From contig SSFA01000039.1 in NCBI GenBank assembly GCA_008015155.1, positions 1 to 64,000 on the forward strand: a DNA stretch of 64,000 bases, written 5' to 3'. Made by a program: the position numbers and the translations under genes. Under the pieces are notes generated by a model that saw nothing but the letters and a program-made list of their open reading frames with translations, was not told the origin of the DNA and searched no databases. Numbering within the stretch: position 1 is the stretch's first letter; each line of letters begins with the position of its first letter. The DNA is from Thiothrix sp. GTDB taxonomy: Bacteria > Pseudomonadota > Gammaproteobacteria > Thiotrichales > Thiotrichaceae. Of this stretch, positions 8,453 through 17,700 are shown in pieces.

Positions 8453-8568
8453 TGACAGCTGACACAATTTCCTGTCAAAAACTGACAATTTAATTAAGCT
8501 TGTCAATTTTAGTGATTAAAAATTCGTAATTTTGTCAGTCGTGCAGCTTTTTAACGCATTAATTGTCA
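8453..8568 (-). promoter_or_regulatory. Cluster of TGTCA/TGACA motifs, probable PilR sites
   Basis: Seven TGTCA/TGACA pentamers occur at 8453, 8460, 8473, 8483, 8501, 8533 and 8564, all 70-180 bp upstream of the sigma-54 element. PilR of Pseudomonas binds several sites with a (C/G)TGTC core upstream of pilA, so this looks like the enhancer. The rest of the 333-bp gap between pilA and pilR is AT-rich with no other visible gene. Confidence 0.7.
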
Positions 8569-8626
8569 GAACTTAGAAAACGCTCGGGCAAAACAGGTCA
8601 TTTTACCCGATGATAAGTGGAGCCGA

Positions 8627-10096
8627 TTAGTGGGTGTCTAATTCGTATTTCTGAATGCGATAACGCAATTGCCGGAAGCTCATTCCTAATAATTCTGCCG
8701 CTTTGGTGCGATTCCAGCGGGTTTGATCTAAAGCTTCAATAATCATACTCCGTTCAGCTTCTTCATCGGTATGCGGCGTCCAAGATGGCTCTGTGCTTGT
8801 ATTTGTATTATTGGTATGTGCCAAGGTGGGTTGCGTGCTATAGGGACTCACTAGATCAGGTGGGACGGATAAGAGGACTGGGCGTGAAGCCTGTGCCTGC
8901 TGTTGGGTCACATGATTAGCACCTGAATGAGTCACTTGTGGTAATTGCAAATCTTCAGCTTGAATGGTGTTGTCTTCACAAAGGGTACTAGCGCGCTCCA
9001 GAATATTTTCCAGCTCACGCACATTACCAGGAAATGAATAGCTTAGGAGCATATGCCGTGCTTGCAACGAGAGTTTAATAACAGGCATCTGCCAGCGCTC
9101 GGCAATTTTTTTCAAGAAATAGTCGGCTAATAATTCAATATCATCTTGGCGTTCGCGTAAGGGAGGCACTTTTAATTTGATGACATTCAGGCGGTAGTAT
9201 AAATCTTGGCGGAAGTTACCCGCAGCGACTTCATGTTCGAGACTTTTGTGCGTGGCACTTAAGATGCGTACATCGACAGAGATTTCTTCCAAACCTCCCA
9301 CGGGTTTAATCGCTCGCTCTTGAATAGCGCGTAACAGTTTGACTTGCATGGTGAGAGGTAAGTCAGCCACCTCATCTAAAAATAAAGTACCTTTATGTGC
9401 CGCTTGAAATAAGCCTTGTTTGTCACTGACAGCACCAGTGAAGCTGCCTTTCTTATGTCCGAAAAACTCACTTTCCATTAGATTTTCTGGAATCGCACCG
9501 CAGTTTACGGGAATAAACGGGAATTTTTGCCGAGGGCTTTGTAAGTGTATTTCGTGGGCTACTAACTCTTTACCACTCCCAGATTCGCCATGAATATAGA
9601 CGGGTGCTTGGCTACGCGCGAGTTTGCCGATGGTGCTTTTTAAGGTTTGCATAGCCGTTGAAGAGCCTAAAATCCGGCCTTGGCTGGCATTATCTTCTGA
9701 GGCTTTCGGGCGTTGATTTTTTTCCCCACTCGTGAGCTTTAAAGCCGTTTGAATCAAATCACGTAATTTCGGTAGATCCACTGGCTTAGACACAAAGTCA
9801 TAAGCACCAGCTTTCAAGGCTTCAACGGCCGCATCCATACTGCCATAAGCTGTAATCACAGCGACGGGAATATGCGGATATTCTTTCTGTAGGAAGCGCA
9901 CAATATCAATGCCGCTGCCATCGGGTAAGCGCATATCAGTCAAACACAGATTCGGTTCATGCGCTTGAATTTGCGCCAGTGCTTCTTCGACATTGCCTGC
10001 TGTCAGGGTATCTAAGCCCATGCGTAGCAGCGTGATTTCTAAAAGTTCACGAATATCAGGTTCATCGTCGATGATGAGTACACGTTGTTCAGTCAT
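8627..10096 (-). CDS. pilR: Sigma-54-dependent response regulator PilR
   Basis: The 489-residue NtrC-family activator has a receiver domain (residues 1-120) with the phospho-acceptor Asp in the LTDMRLPDG motif. The AAA+ domain carries Walker A GESGSGKE and the GSFTGA variant of the sigma-54-contacting GAFTGA loop, followed by FLDEVADL. A Pro/Thr/Ser-rich linker leads to a Fis-type helix-turn-helix (RTKAAELLGMSFRQLRYRIQ). It activates RNA polymerase-sigma-54 at pilA, whose promoter lies 240 bp away. It is encoded immediately after pilS, with a 28-bp gap. The C-terminal sequence and context make PilR far more likely than other NtrC paralogues. Confidence 0.95.
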   Translation of the reverse strand: MTEQRVLIIDDEPDIRELLEITLLRMGLDTLTAGNVEEALAQIQAHEPNLCLTDMRLPDGSGIDIVRFLQKEYPHIPVAVITAYGSMDAAVEALKAGAYDFVSKPVDLPKLRDLIQTALKLTSGEKNQRPKASEDNASQGRILGSSTAMQTLKSTIGKLARSQAPVYIHGESGSGKELVAHEIHLQSPRQKFPFIPVNCGAIPENLMESEFFGHKKGSFTGAVSDKQGLFQAAHKGTLFLDEVADLPLTMQVKLLRAIQERAIKPVGGLEEISVDVRILSATHKSLEHEVAAGNFRQDLYYRLNVIKLKVPPLRERQDDIELLADYFLKKIAERWQMPVIKLSLQARHMLLSYSFPGNVRELENILERASTLCEDNTIQAEDLQLPQVTHSGANHVTQQQAQASRPVLLSVPPDLVSPYSTQPTLAHTNNTNTSTEPSWTPHTDEEAERSMIIEALDQTRWNRTKAAELLGMSFRQLRYRIQKYELDTH

Positions 10097-10124
10097 GATG
10101 ATCCGAGCTTCTTGTTATTGTTCA

Positions 10125-11777
10125 TTAATGTGTTGAGCGCGAAAAGGCAATTCGAAAGCAGCTGCCACCTGTAGGGAGCGAGATATACTCTAAGGCTGAG
10201 CCATTACTTAGGCACAGCTCTCTAGCCATAAATAAACCTAAACCGGTTCCTTGTGTGCTAGTGGTGAAAAAAGGTTCAAATAAGCGTTGGCGCAAATCCT
10301 CAGGGATGCCTCGACCATTGTCAATAATATTCAATAAGACATCACGACTATGAGCGGGGGTGCCACCTTGAATATCTAGCTGTAATTTTTGTGGATTATC
10401 ATGCGCATATTTAAAGGCATTGCGGCACAAATTCCACATAATTTGATGCAAATGTGCAGGATCAAACTCAATCATCAAATCAGCAGGCTCTATAAATAAA
10501 GTAACCTGTTTTTCTTTCAGATTGTGCTGCAACATGAAGTCGCGCAAGAAGCTATGCAGCCAGCCTTTGAGCGGCAAGCGCTCGCGCTTCGGCTCTTTCT
10601 TACGCGACAGGTTGAGTACACTCTCAATTGTTAAATTCATCCGTTTAGCATTAGCTTGGATAATTTGCAGCAAGCGTGTGTCGGCTTTATCTAAGTTTTG
10701 GGATTCGCTCATCAGTTGAGCGGCATGGCTAATCGCGCCTAAAGGATTACGAATTTCATGCGCAATACTGGCGGTCAGTTGGCCTAGAGAGGCAAGTTTG
10801 ACACCTTGGACTTTTTCGCGCTGCTCACTGGTATCTTCGAGATTAATTAAGGTATTACGACGCGATTGGGTGCCCAATTGAGTGAAGCGCACGCGTAGTT
10901 CAGTCGCTTGTTGATGTTTAAGATCGTAGCTCGCTGTGCGTGGGCTGACTTCATGTATCCATTGCTGATAATGTTTATCCAGTTCAGGAGCGAATACTGC
11001 GAGGGGTTTGCTGCGCCAATTGCCCGGATTACCTAGTAGATGCCAAGCGGCGGCATTCATATGTCGAATCGCCCCCGAGGTTTCGACCACCACAATCCCA
11101 GATTCTAAGCGATCCAAAATGGATTGGTTCAGCTGAGAAAGGTTAGCTAAATCAATCCCTCGACGATTCGCTAGTTTAGCCATCTCATCTGCTTTGCGAA
11201 TCCAACGATCACCCAACCAACTCGCGAGCATAATAAAAGCAGTTAGAATACCGCTATGAGTGAGGCTGGTAGTATTACTCTGATGCTCATTTAAGCCTAA
11301 CCACACTTCGAGACTGATTAAGCAAATACCCGTGAGTGCAGCCATCGCTATCGATACTTGCCCGGGCGCACAGATATAAGGAATAAGCACTGGTACTACC
11401 AGCAGAATACCAATGCCTACACTAACGCCGCCACTGGTATAGAGAATCACAAATAAAACAATGATATCGATGATTGAGTAGCCTACCCCTTGAATCGTCA
11501 GATCAGGCCACTGGAAATAAGAAGAAAGATTGCTAATGATCGCAATCAATAAGTAAGTAGCGGTAATCCAGCCAAAGAGTTCTTTGTTTTGCGCGCCCAA
11601 TTGGACGAACTTGGATTGACCAACCATCGCCAGCAGAAAAGCCCCGGCTAGGGCTAAGCGATAAACATGATAAAGCCTTAAGAGATTCCAAGGGTCTTCA
11701 TGCAGGAAAAAAGGCGCTACCGTTTGGGTGTTGATCGATTCGTGAGTTGCGCTTGCTGCGCGTGATCCAGACTGCAA
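10125..11777 (-). CDS. pilS: Sensor histidine kinase PilS
   Basis: The protein has up to 550 residues and an N-terminal bundle of about six membrane helices, typical of PilS, then a PAS-like region. The dimerisation/phosphoacceptor helix contains SIAHEIRNPLG, with the phosphorylated His near residue 340. The HATPase domain has the N box (NLCRNAF), G1 (DNGRGIP) and G2 (GTGLGLF). It phosphorylates PilR, encoded directly downstream. The only start in frame is a TTG that overlaps the upstream gene by 61 bp; a CTG at Leu-25 (FFLHEDPW) is an alternative. Family and pairing are clear; the exact N-terminus is not. Confidence 0.93.
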   Translation of the reverse strand: MQSGSRAASATHESINTQTVAPFFLHEDPWNLLRLYHVYRLALAGAFLLAMVGQSKFVQLGAQNKELFGWITATYLLIAIISNLSSYFQWPDLTIQGVGYSIIDIIVLFVILYTSGGVSVGIGILLVVPVLIPYICAPGQVSIAMAALTGICLISLEVWLGLNEHQSNTTSLTHSGILTAFIMLASWLGDRWIRKADEMAKLANRRGIDLANLSQLNQSILDRLESGIVVVETSGAIRHMNAAAWHLLGNPGNWRSKPLAVFAPELDKHYQQWIHEVSPRTASYDLKHQQATELRVRFTQLGTQSRRNTLINLEDTSEQREKVQGVKLASLGQLTASIAHEIRNPLGAISHAAQLMSESQNLDKADTRLLQIIQANAKRMNLTIESVLNLSRKKEPKRERLPLKGWLHSFLRDFMLQHNLKEKQVTLFIEPADLMIEFDPAHLHQIMWNLCRNAFKYAHDNPQKLQLDIQGGTPAHSRDVLLNIIDNGRGIPEDLRQRLFEPFFTTSTQGTGLGLFMARELCLSNGSALEYISLPTGGSCFRIAFSRSTH

Positions 11778-11983
11778 AAGAACTTACCCCCGTGCTGGAC
11801 GGCTTCATTCTCAGGGATATGCAGGCCACATTGTTGGCAACTCACAATATGCTGTTGGTTTTTTATTTTCCCCGAGCTTGGCTCGTCACGGCGTTGATTG
11901 TTTAATTGTTTTCTACGCTGCCATGATTTTAACAGGAGATAACCAACTACTAGCAGAACAAGAATAAAAATTATGCGGGACAT
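11717..11983 (-). CDS. PP0621-type small membrane-anchored zinc-ribbon protein
   Basis: The 88-residue protein starts at the ATG at 11981-11983, with GGAAG six bases upstream. An N-terminal membrane helix (IIFILVLLVVGYLLL) and a basic linker precede a CxxC...C motif (CQQCGLH, then FFCSLDHA) resembling a zinc ribbon. The arrangement matches small proteins commonly found next to pilS in gammaproteobacteria. Function is unknown. A longer TTG-initiated form of four more residues is possible but less well supported. It overlaps the start of pilS, suggesting translational coupling. Confidence 0.75.
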   Translation of the reverse strand: MSRIIFILVLLVVGYLLLKSWQRRKQLNNQRRDEPSSGKIKNQQHIVSCQQCGLHIPENEAVQHGGKFFCSLDHAQQAQLTNRSTPKR

Positions 11984-12044
11984 GCTGACTTCCAAAGTTT
12001 TCAGGTATAGTTTCTAGATCATCATCTTACTGTTCTAGACTATC

Positions 12045-13685
12045 GTGCAAAAGAATAATCGAAGCTTAAGCGTGGCCTTGGCACAACTCAATCTGTGCGT
12101 GGGCGATATCACCGGAAATACCCAGTTAGTTATCAAGGCTATTGAGGAGGCGAAGGCTAAACATGCTGATGTAATTGTGTTTCCTGAGCTGACTTTATCG
12201 TCTTATCCACCTGAAGATTTAGTTTACCGTGAAGATTTTCTACAACAGTGCGAACAAGCCATCGAGTTAATTAAACCGCACACCGTGGGGATTACAGCCT
12301 TGGTGGGCATGCCGATGCTGCGGGATTATTTAATCCACAACTCGGCCTATGTGCTGCAAGATGGTGAAATGATTGGTGAGTATCATAAGCAAGATTTGCC
12401 TAATTATCGCGTCTTTGATGAAAAGCGCTGGTTTGAACCGGGGCAGGGCAGCTTAATTATTGATATTAAAGGCGTGCGTGCGGGTATCTTAATTTGTGAA
12501 GATATTTGGCACGATCACCCCATGGATTCGGTGATGGCTTTAGGCGCGGAAGCGATTTTAGTCTTAAATGCTTCCCCCTATAGTCATGACAAACCGGAGA
12601 AACGTGAGCAAGTGGTACGTCGGCAAGTTTTGAAGCATCAAGTGCCGATGGCTTATGTGAATCTGGTTGGTGGCCAGGATGAGTTAGTTTTTGATGGCGA
12701 TTCGATGCTATTCAGTCGTGACGGTATACGTACTTTAAGGACGCCTTTGTTTGAAACTGGGGTGTTCGTAGGTGAATTGATCATTGATCAAACCACACCA
12801 GTAGTACCCACCAGTTATCAACATGAAAGCTTGGAGGTTCATGTTTATAAAGCGCTAGTCACTGGCGTTCGCGATTATGTGCGTAAGAATGGTTTCAAAG
12901 GGGTATTGCTTGGTTTGTCAGGCGGGATTGATTCTTCCTTAACTTTAGCCATTGCTGTGGATGCTTTAGGCGCGGAAAATGTCGAAGCCATCATGATGCC
13001 TTTCCGTTATACCGCAGCCATGAGTGTGGAGGACGCGGCTGAGCAGGCGAGAATTATGGGGGTGAAGTATCGGCAAATTCCGATTGAACCCATCTATGAA
13101 AGCTTTGTGCAGTCCTTAGCCCCCGAATTTGTGGGTTTCAAAGCGGATGTGACCGAAGAAAACTTACAAGCACGGATTCGTGGCATGCTGTTGATGTCCA
13201 TGTCGAATAAGTTTGGGAAACTGTTGCTTACGACCAGTAATAAAAGTGAAACTGCAGTTGGCTATGCCACACTTTATGGTGATATGGCTGGTGCGTTTGG
13301 TCCTTTGAAAGATGTTTACAAAACCTTGGTCTATCGTTTGGCAGCTTATCGTAATACCTTGGGTGTAGTCATTCCTGAACGGGTCATCACTCGTCCGCCT
13401 TCCGCTGAACTAGCGCCAGGACAGGTGGATCAAGACTCCCTACCACCTTACGAGATTTTAGACGGGATTTTAGAGCGCTTTATCGAGCAAGATGAGCTGC
13501 TCGAAAACATCGTTGATGCTGGATTTGAGCTAGCGACCGTGCGCCGCGTAGTAAATCTGGTACTATTAAATGAATACAAGCGCCGTCAAGCAGCGCCCGG
13601 TGTCAGGATTACGCGGCGTGGGTTTGGCAAAGATTGGCGTTATCCGATGACGTCAGCTTGGCGTAAGCAATTACCCCTAAATTAG
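12045..13685 (+). CDS. nadE: Glutamine-dependent NAD+ synthetase NadE
   Basis: This enzyme amidates nicotinic-acid adenine dinucleotide to NAD+, using glutamine as the nitrogen source. The 546-residue protein has an N-terminal nitrilase-fold glutaminase domain with the Glu-Lys-Cys triad (Glu in FPELTLSS, Lys in YHKQDLPNYR, Cys in GILICEDIWH). The C-terminal synthetase domain carries the PP-loop LGLSGGIDSS. The length and both halves are typical of the long NadE. The start is a GTG with little visible ribosome-binding site. It is followed 17 bp later by the PII gene, a pairing seen in many gammaproteobacteria. Confidence 0.97.
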   Translation: MQKNNRSLSVALAQLNLCVGDITGNTQLVIKAIEEAKAKHADVIVFPELTLSSYPPEDLVYREDFLQQCEQAIELIKPHTVGITALVGMPMLRDYLIHNSAYVLQDGEMIGEYHKQDLPNYRVFDEKRWFEPGQGSLIIDIKGVRAGILICEDIWHDHPMDSVMALGAEAILVLNASPYSHDKPEKREQVVRRQVLKHQVPMAYVNLVGGQDELVFDGDSMLFSRDGIRTLRTPLFETGVFVGELIIDQTTPVVPTSYQHESLEVHVYKALVTGVRDYVRKNGFKGVLLGLSGGIDSSLTLAIAVDALGAENVEAIMMPFRYTAAMSVEDAAEQARIMGVKYRQIPIEPIYESFVQSLAPEFVGFKADVTEENLQARIRGMLLMSMSNKFGKLLLTTSNKSETAVGYATLYGDMAGAFGPLKDVYKTLVYRLAAYRNTLGVVIPERVITRPPSAELAPGQVDQDSLPPYEILDGILERFIEQDELLENIVDAGFELATVRRVVNLVLLNEYKRRQAAPGVRITRRGFGKDWRYPMTSAWRKQLPLN

Positions 13686-13702
13686 GACGAGGAGATTACG
13701 CA

Positions 13703-14041
13703 ATGAAAATGGTTCAAGCCATCATTAAGCCCTTCAAGCTGGATGATGTTCGCGAGGCTTTAACTGAAATTGGCGTGACTGGGATGACTGCAACCGAGGT
13801 TAAAGGCTTTGGTCGGCAAAAGGGTCATACCGAGTTATACCGTGGTGCTGAGTATGTGGTTGATTTTCTACCTAAAATTAAACTCGAAATTGTAATTAAT
13901 GACGAGAAAGTAGAAGCTGTGATTGAAGCCGTCCTCAAAGCTGCCCAAACGGGCAAGATTGGTGACGGCAAAGTCTTTGTGATGGATGTCGAACAAGCCA
14001 TCCGTATTCGTACTGGCGAAGAAGGTAATGACGCTGTTTGA
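13703..14041 (+). CDS. glnB: Nitrogen regulatory protein P-II
   Basis: The 112-residue trimeric signalling protein has the start MKMVQAIIKPFKLDDVREAL, the T-loop with the uridylylated Tyr51 (YRGAEY), and the C-terminal GKIGDGKVFV and EQAIRIRTGE segments. PII reports 2-oxoglutarate, ATP/ADP and glutamine status to GlnD-controlled targets. A good AGGAG ribosome-binding site precedes the ATG. GlnB and GlnK cannot be separated reliably by sequence; absence of a neighbouring amtB favours GlnB. The stop overlaps the TTG start of tmcA. Confidence 0.95.
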   Translation: MKMVQAIIKPFKLDDVREALTEIGVTGMTATEVKGFGRQKGHTELYRGAEYVVDFLPKIKLEIVINDEKVEAVIEAVLKAAQTGKIGDGKVFVMDVEQAIRIRTGEEGNDAV

Positions 14042-15654
14042 GTGCGGATCAGCCTCGGCAGTTTTTGCATCTCACTGGCTCGCAAGAGGATTGCTTGCGA
14101 GCTGCACAGCTTAAGTTAAGCCAATACAGAGTGACTCTGTGGATTTCCAATTCTTCTCTCATTCCTGAAGCTTTATCTGCGAAGAAAGCTCGCATGGTCT
14201 TAGGCCAAGAATTTGACGCAGTTGTGTTTGACGCCTTTAGTGGTTTGGATGTCAATGCTCTAGCGGCGGTTAGTGGTAGTTTACGGGGTGGCGGTGTGTT
14301 AATGCTACTTAGCCCTCCACTGGAGGATTGGCCGCGGTTTCCTGATCCTGCTTATCAACGGTTTTTGCCCTATCCATTTACACCAGTTAGCGTTCAAGGC
14401 TTATTTTTAAAACGCTTTCTGCGTGTGCTAGCCAAGCCATTGACTGTTAAAGCCCCAGCAGTAGATGTCAAATTAGGCTTAAATCAGACTCAAGTCATTG
14501 AACGTATTATCCATTGCACGACCGTTTTAGTATTAACTGCTGATCGTGGACGGGGTAAATCTGCTGCTTTAGGGCTAGCCGCTAGCCACTTAATCGCTCA
14601 AGGCCAACAAGTTGTATTAACAGCGCCCTCACGCGCAGCTGTGGACTCAGTATTCAAGCATGCTAAGTTAGCTCCAAGATTTTATGCACCTGATGATTTA
14701 CTACTAACTCTGCCCACCGCAGATCTCGTGCTGGTGGATGAAGCCGCTGCCATCCCTTTAAATTTATTACTTAAGTTAGTCAAGGCTTATCCAAGGCTAG
14801 TGTTCTCTACTACTTTGCATGGTTATGAGGGGAGTGGGCGGGGTTTTGCCTTGCGATTCCAGCAAGCTTTGAGTGAAATAGTCCCAACTTGGCAGAGTTT
14901 ACGCCTAGAGCAACCTATGCGTTGGCCGCAAAATGACCCATTGGAAGCTTTGCTGTATAGGCTCTTGTTATTAGATGTAGAAGCAGCAGAGGTACAAGGT
15001 GATTTTCAAGCCAAGATTCAGTATCGGCAAATTCAGCAGGTACAATTATTTGAAGATGAGAGCTTGCTACAGCAAATTTTCGGCTTGTTAGTCACAGCGC
15101 ACTATCAGACTAGGCCTTCCGATTTACAACAAATTTTAGATGCACCTAATGTATCCATTCATGTCTTAGAGCAAAATCAGCAAGTCTTAGCAGTGGCTTT
15201 ATTATCACGCGAAGGTGGCTTTGACCCAGACTTGAGTACAGCGATTTATCGAGGGCAGCGCCGTCCACACGGGCATTTAGTGCCACAAACCCTGACTTTT
15301 CATGCACAACTTGCAGGGGCTGCGGAGCTAGTTTGTGAGCGCATTATGCGGATTGCGGTACACCCGAGTGTACAGAGGCAGGGTTTGGGGCATAGGCTGA
15401 TTACGGAGCTAGTCACTTATGCCAGCGCAAAAGCAGCCGATTATTTAGCAGTGAGCTATGCACTCAGTCCAGAACTACTGCATTTCTGGCAAGCGGCTGG
15501 CTTTAGCTTAGCGCGGATTGGGCATCGGAAGGATACCGCCAGTGCGAGTCGCTCTGCTGTGCAAATTCGAGCTTTAAGCACAGCAGGCGCAAGTTTAGCT
15601 GAGAGAGTTTTAATGAACGGTCCAATTGACCCAGCCTGTATAAGCAGTGATTAA
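14038..15654 (+). CDS. tmcA: tRNA(Met) cytidine acetyltransferase TmcA, short form
   Basis: TmcA acetylates N4 of the wobble cytidine of elongator tRNA-Met. The 538-residue protein keeps an N-terminal DUF1726-like domain (about 1-135). The RecD-like ATPase domain has DRGRGKSAALG as Walker A and LVDEAAAIP as Walker B. The GNAT acetyltransferase domain carries the acetyl-CoA loop VHPSVQRQGLGHRL. It is about 130 residues shorter than the E. coli enzyme, mostly at the C-terminus. The TTG start overlaps the PII stop, suggesting coupling. The 3' end overlaps convergent uppP by 45 bp. Confidence 0.9.
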   Translation: MSADQPRQFLHLTGSQEDCLRAAQLKLSQYRVTLWISNSSLIPEALSAKKARMVLGQEFDAVVFDAFSGLDVNALAAVSGSLRGGGVLMLLSPPLEDWPRFPDPAYQRFLPYPFTPVSVQGLFLKRFLRVLAKPLTVKAPAVDVKLGLNQTQVIERIIHCTTVLVLTADRGRGKSAALGLAASHLIAQGQQVVLTAPSRAAVDSVFKHAKLAPRFYAPDDLLLTLPTADLVLVDEAAAIPLNLLLKLVKAYPRLVFSTTLHGYEGSGRGFALRFQQALSEIVPTWQSLRLEQPMRWPQNDPLEALLYRLLLLDVEAAEVQGDFQAKIQYRQIQQVQLFEDESLLQQIFGLLVTAHYQTRPSDLQQILDAPNVSIHVLEQNQQVLAVALLSREGGFDPDLSTAIYRGQRRPHGHLVPQTLTFHAQLAGAAELVCERIMRIAVHPSVQRQGLGHRLITELVTYASAKAADYLAVSYALSPELLHFWQAAGFSLARIGHRKDTASASRSAVQIRALSTAGASLAERVLMNGPIDPACISSD

Positions 15655-16437
15655 AACCACTATGCCGAAAGCAATCCGATACCAAGCAAAGATAGTAAAA
15701 TCATGATTACTCACATAGCGAATCAAAGCACGCACGACAAATAAGGCGCTAATAAAAGAGAAAACAAAGCCTACCGCCCAAGGGGCTAAATCCTGCACGG
15801 TTAAAATATCCCGCGCTTTATACATCGAGTAAATTGACGCAATGCCTAAAGTAGGTACTGCTAAAAAGAAAGAAAATTCAGCAGCTGCCGTCCGCGATAA
15901 GCCAAATAAAATGCCACCAATAATCGTTGCACCTGAACGTGAAGTACCAGGAATTAAGGCAACAGCTTGTGCTAAACCAAGCTTGAGGGCATCAATAGGG
16001 CGAATATCATCCACGGTTTGAATGGTGACGGTTTTTTGGCGGCGCTCTGCCCAAAGAATAATGAAACCCCCGACAATAAAAGCAATGGCTACCGGTACGG
16101 GTTTGAATAAATGAGCTTTAATGATGTCGCCAAACAGTAGGCCCAAAACAGCTAAAGGTATGAAAGCAATAGCGATATTAATAAACAAACGATTCGCAAT
16201 TGGGTCACGGCCTAAGCCGGTAAATGTACTAACAAAGCGCTGCCGATATTCCCAAACAATGGCTAAAATAGCGCCTAATTGAATAGCAATTTCAAAAACA
16301 TTGCGCTTCTCGTGATCCATAAAGTTGAGTAGATCGCCTGCGAGAATGAGATGCCCAGTACTGGAAACAGGCAAAAATTCAGTCGCGCCTTCCACCAATC
16401 CCATGATGGCTGCTTTGACCAATAAGAGAATATCCAT
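15610..16437 (-). CDS. uppP: Undecaprenyl-diphosphatase UppP (BacA)
   Basis: UppP dephosphorylates undecaprenyl diphosphate at the membrane, recycling the lipid carrier of peptidoglycan and other glycans. The 275-residue polytopic protein has the two signature segments EGATEFLPVSSTGHL near the N-terminus (with the catalytic Glu residues) and PGTSRSGATI (with the catalytic Arg and Ser). About seven or eight hydrophobic helices are visible, and length is typical. It converges on tmcA with overlapping 3' ends, and midA lies 44 bp upstream on the same strand. Confidence 0.97.
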   Translation of the reverse strand: MDILLLVKAAIMGLVEGATEFLPVSSTGHLILAGDLLNFMDHEKRNVFEIAIQLGAILAIVWEYRQRFVSTFTGLGRDPIANRLFINIAIAFIPLAVLGLLFGDIIKAHLFKPVPVAIAFIVGGFIILWAERRQKTVTIQTVDDIRPIDALKLGLAQAVALIPGTSRSGATIIGGILFGLSRTAAAEFSFFLAVPTLGIASIYSMYKARDILTVQDLAPWAVGFVFSFISALFVVRALIRYVSNHDFTIFAWYRIAFGIVVLITAYTGWVNWTVH

Positions 16438-16481
16438 ATGATCCTTTGTTTAAAATTTTTGGTTTGAAAATTGATAGAAGC

Positions 16482-17648
16482 TTATAGTCGGTGTTGACGG
16501 TCGCTCAGTCTAAAGCCGAGTAGGGGAGTGGTAAACCTTTTTGTGAGTGCGATGACTTTAAAGCGTTCACCCATCTCTGAGGGTAGACTTAAACTACGAA
16601 CCTGTTGCGCAAGTTGATAGCGAGCTTCGGGTGCACCATTTAGTGCTTCGATAAATAAGTCTTCTAAACCACTACTCGCTAGAAAAACCGCTTGAGTGGT
16701 ATAACCTGCTAGTTCCAAGCCAGCCTCGACACCTGCCTCAGCCGTGGCGGTAAAATCCACACTGGCGGTTAAATCTTGCAAACCGGGGTAAATCAGTGGG
16801 TTATCGTGGACGCGATGTTGGTAGTGGCAAAGTAGCGTACCTTGGCGGCGTTCTGGATGATAATAATCAGCTCGCTCATAACCATAGTCGATAAGCAATA
16901 ACAGCCCAGCCGCTAAGCAATCGGCAAGGCTGTGTATCCAAGGTTTCAGGCTTGGATTGAATTCCGAGGTATAGGGTAGAACTAAGTCAGGCGGCAAGAA
17001 GGCTTGAATAGCATCGGCATGCTGTGAAGCTTGCTCCGTAAAAACCAAGTCATTCTTATCTAGACTCACGTACAGGCTAGCTATACCAGTGTCTTTGACA
17101 GTAAATAGCTCGACAGGCATGGCATCGAGAACTTCATTGCCTAAGATGACTCCCTGAAAAGGATGAGCCGGTAAATTGACGAGCCACTTTACTTTAGTGA
17201 GTAGATGCGGGGCTAGGAACTCCAAGGTTTCGCGCTGACGAACCTGTAAATCGGGGCTAAGGTCTAGGATGAAGTAAGTTTCGGGTAAACAATCCAGTTG
17301 CTCTAAGCGCAGTAAAATGTCTGCAGCCATCCGCCCACTCCCCGCTCCTAATTCTAAGATAGAGCTATTAGGCAGTTCTGCCAACACTTGTGCGCATTGA
17401 TTGGCAATACAATATGAGAACAAACTAGAAATTTCTGGCGCTGTCACGAAGTCGCCTTCTGCGCCAATTTTGCGTAAACCTGCGACATAATAGCCAAATT
17501 TTGGCTCGTACAAGGCAGTTTGCATAAAATCATGAAAGCTGAGCTGCCCACCTTGAGCTTGAATTTTTTCACAAATAAGCGTTTTGAGCTGCTCACTATG
17601 CGCTAAAGCTTCCGCTAATGGGGTGGGTAAAGTATCTGTAAAGTGCAT
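16482..17648 (-). CDS. MidA/NDUFAF7-family SAM-dependent methyltransferase
   Basis: The ~388-residue protein begins with the family pattern (LAEALAHSEQL, then GGQLSFHDFMQTALYEPKFGYY) and contains GDFVTAPEISSLF and the SAM-binding motif ILELGAGSGRMA. GNEVLDAMPVE follows near the middle. The human homologue NDUFAF7 methylates an Arg of a complex I subunit; bacterial roles are less defined. I choose the ATG at 17646-17648 because it matches the family N-terminus; the frame extends 15 residues further to a GTG. It is divergent from the SDR gene at 17701. Confidence 0.9.
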   Translation of the reverse strand: MHFTDTLPTPLAEALAHSEQLKTLICEKIQAQGGQLSFHDFMQTALYEPKFGYYVAGLRKIGAEGDFVTAPEISSLFSYCIANQCAQVLAELPNSSILELGAGSGRMAADILLRLEQLDCLPETYFILDLSPDLQVRQRETLEFLAPHLLTKVKWLVNLPAHPFQGVILGNEVLDAMPVELFTVKDTGIASLYVSLDKNDLVFTEQASQHADAIQAFLPPDLVLPYTSEFNPSLKPWIHSLADCLAAGLLLLIDYGYERADYYHPERRQGTLLCHYQHRVHDNPLIYPGLQDLTASVDFTATAEAGVEAGLELAGYTTQAVFLASSGLEDLFIEALNGAPEARYQLAQQVRSLSLPSEMGERFKVIALTKRFTTPLLGFRLSDRQHRL

Positions 17649-17700
17649 GACAAGGTATGATATGGGCAATGCATGATCATAACCCGAATGCACTAAAGAG

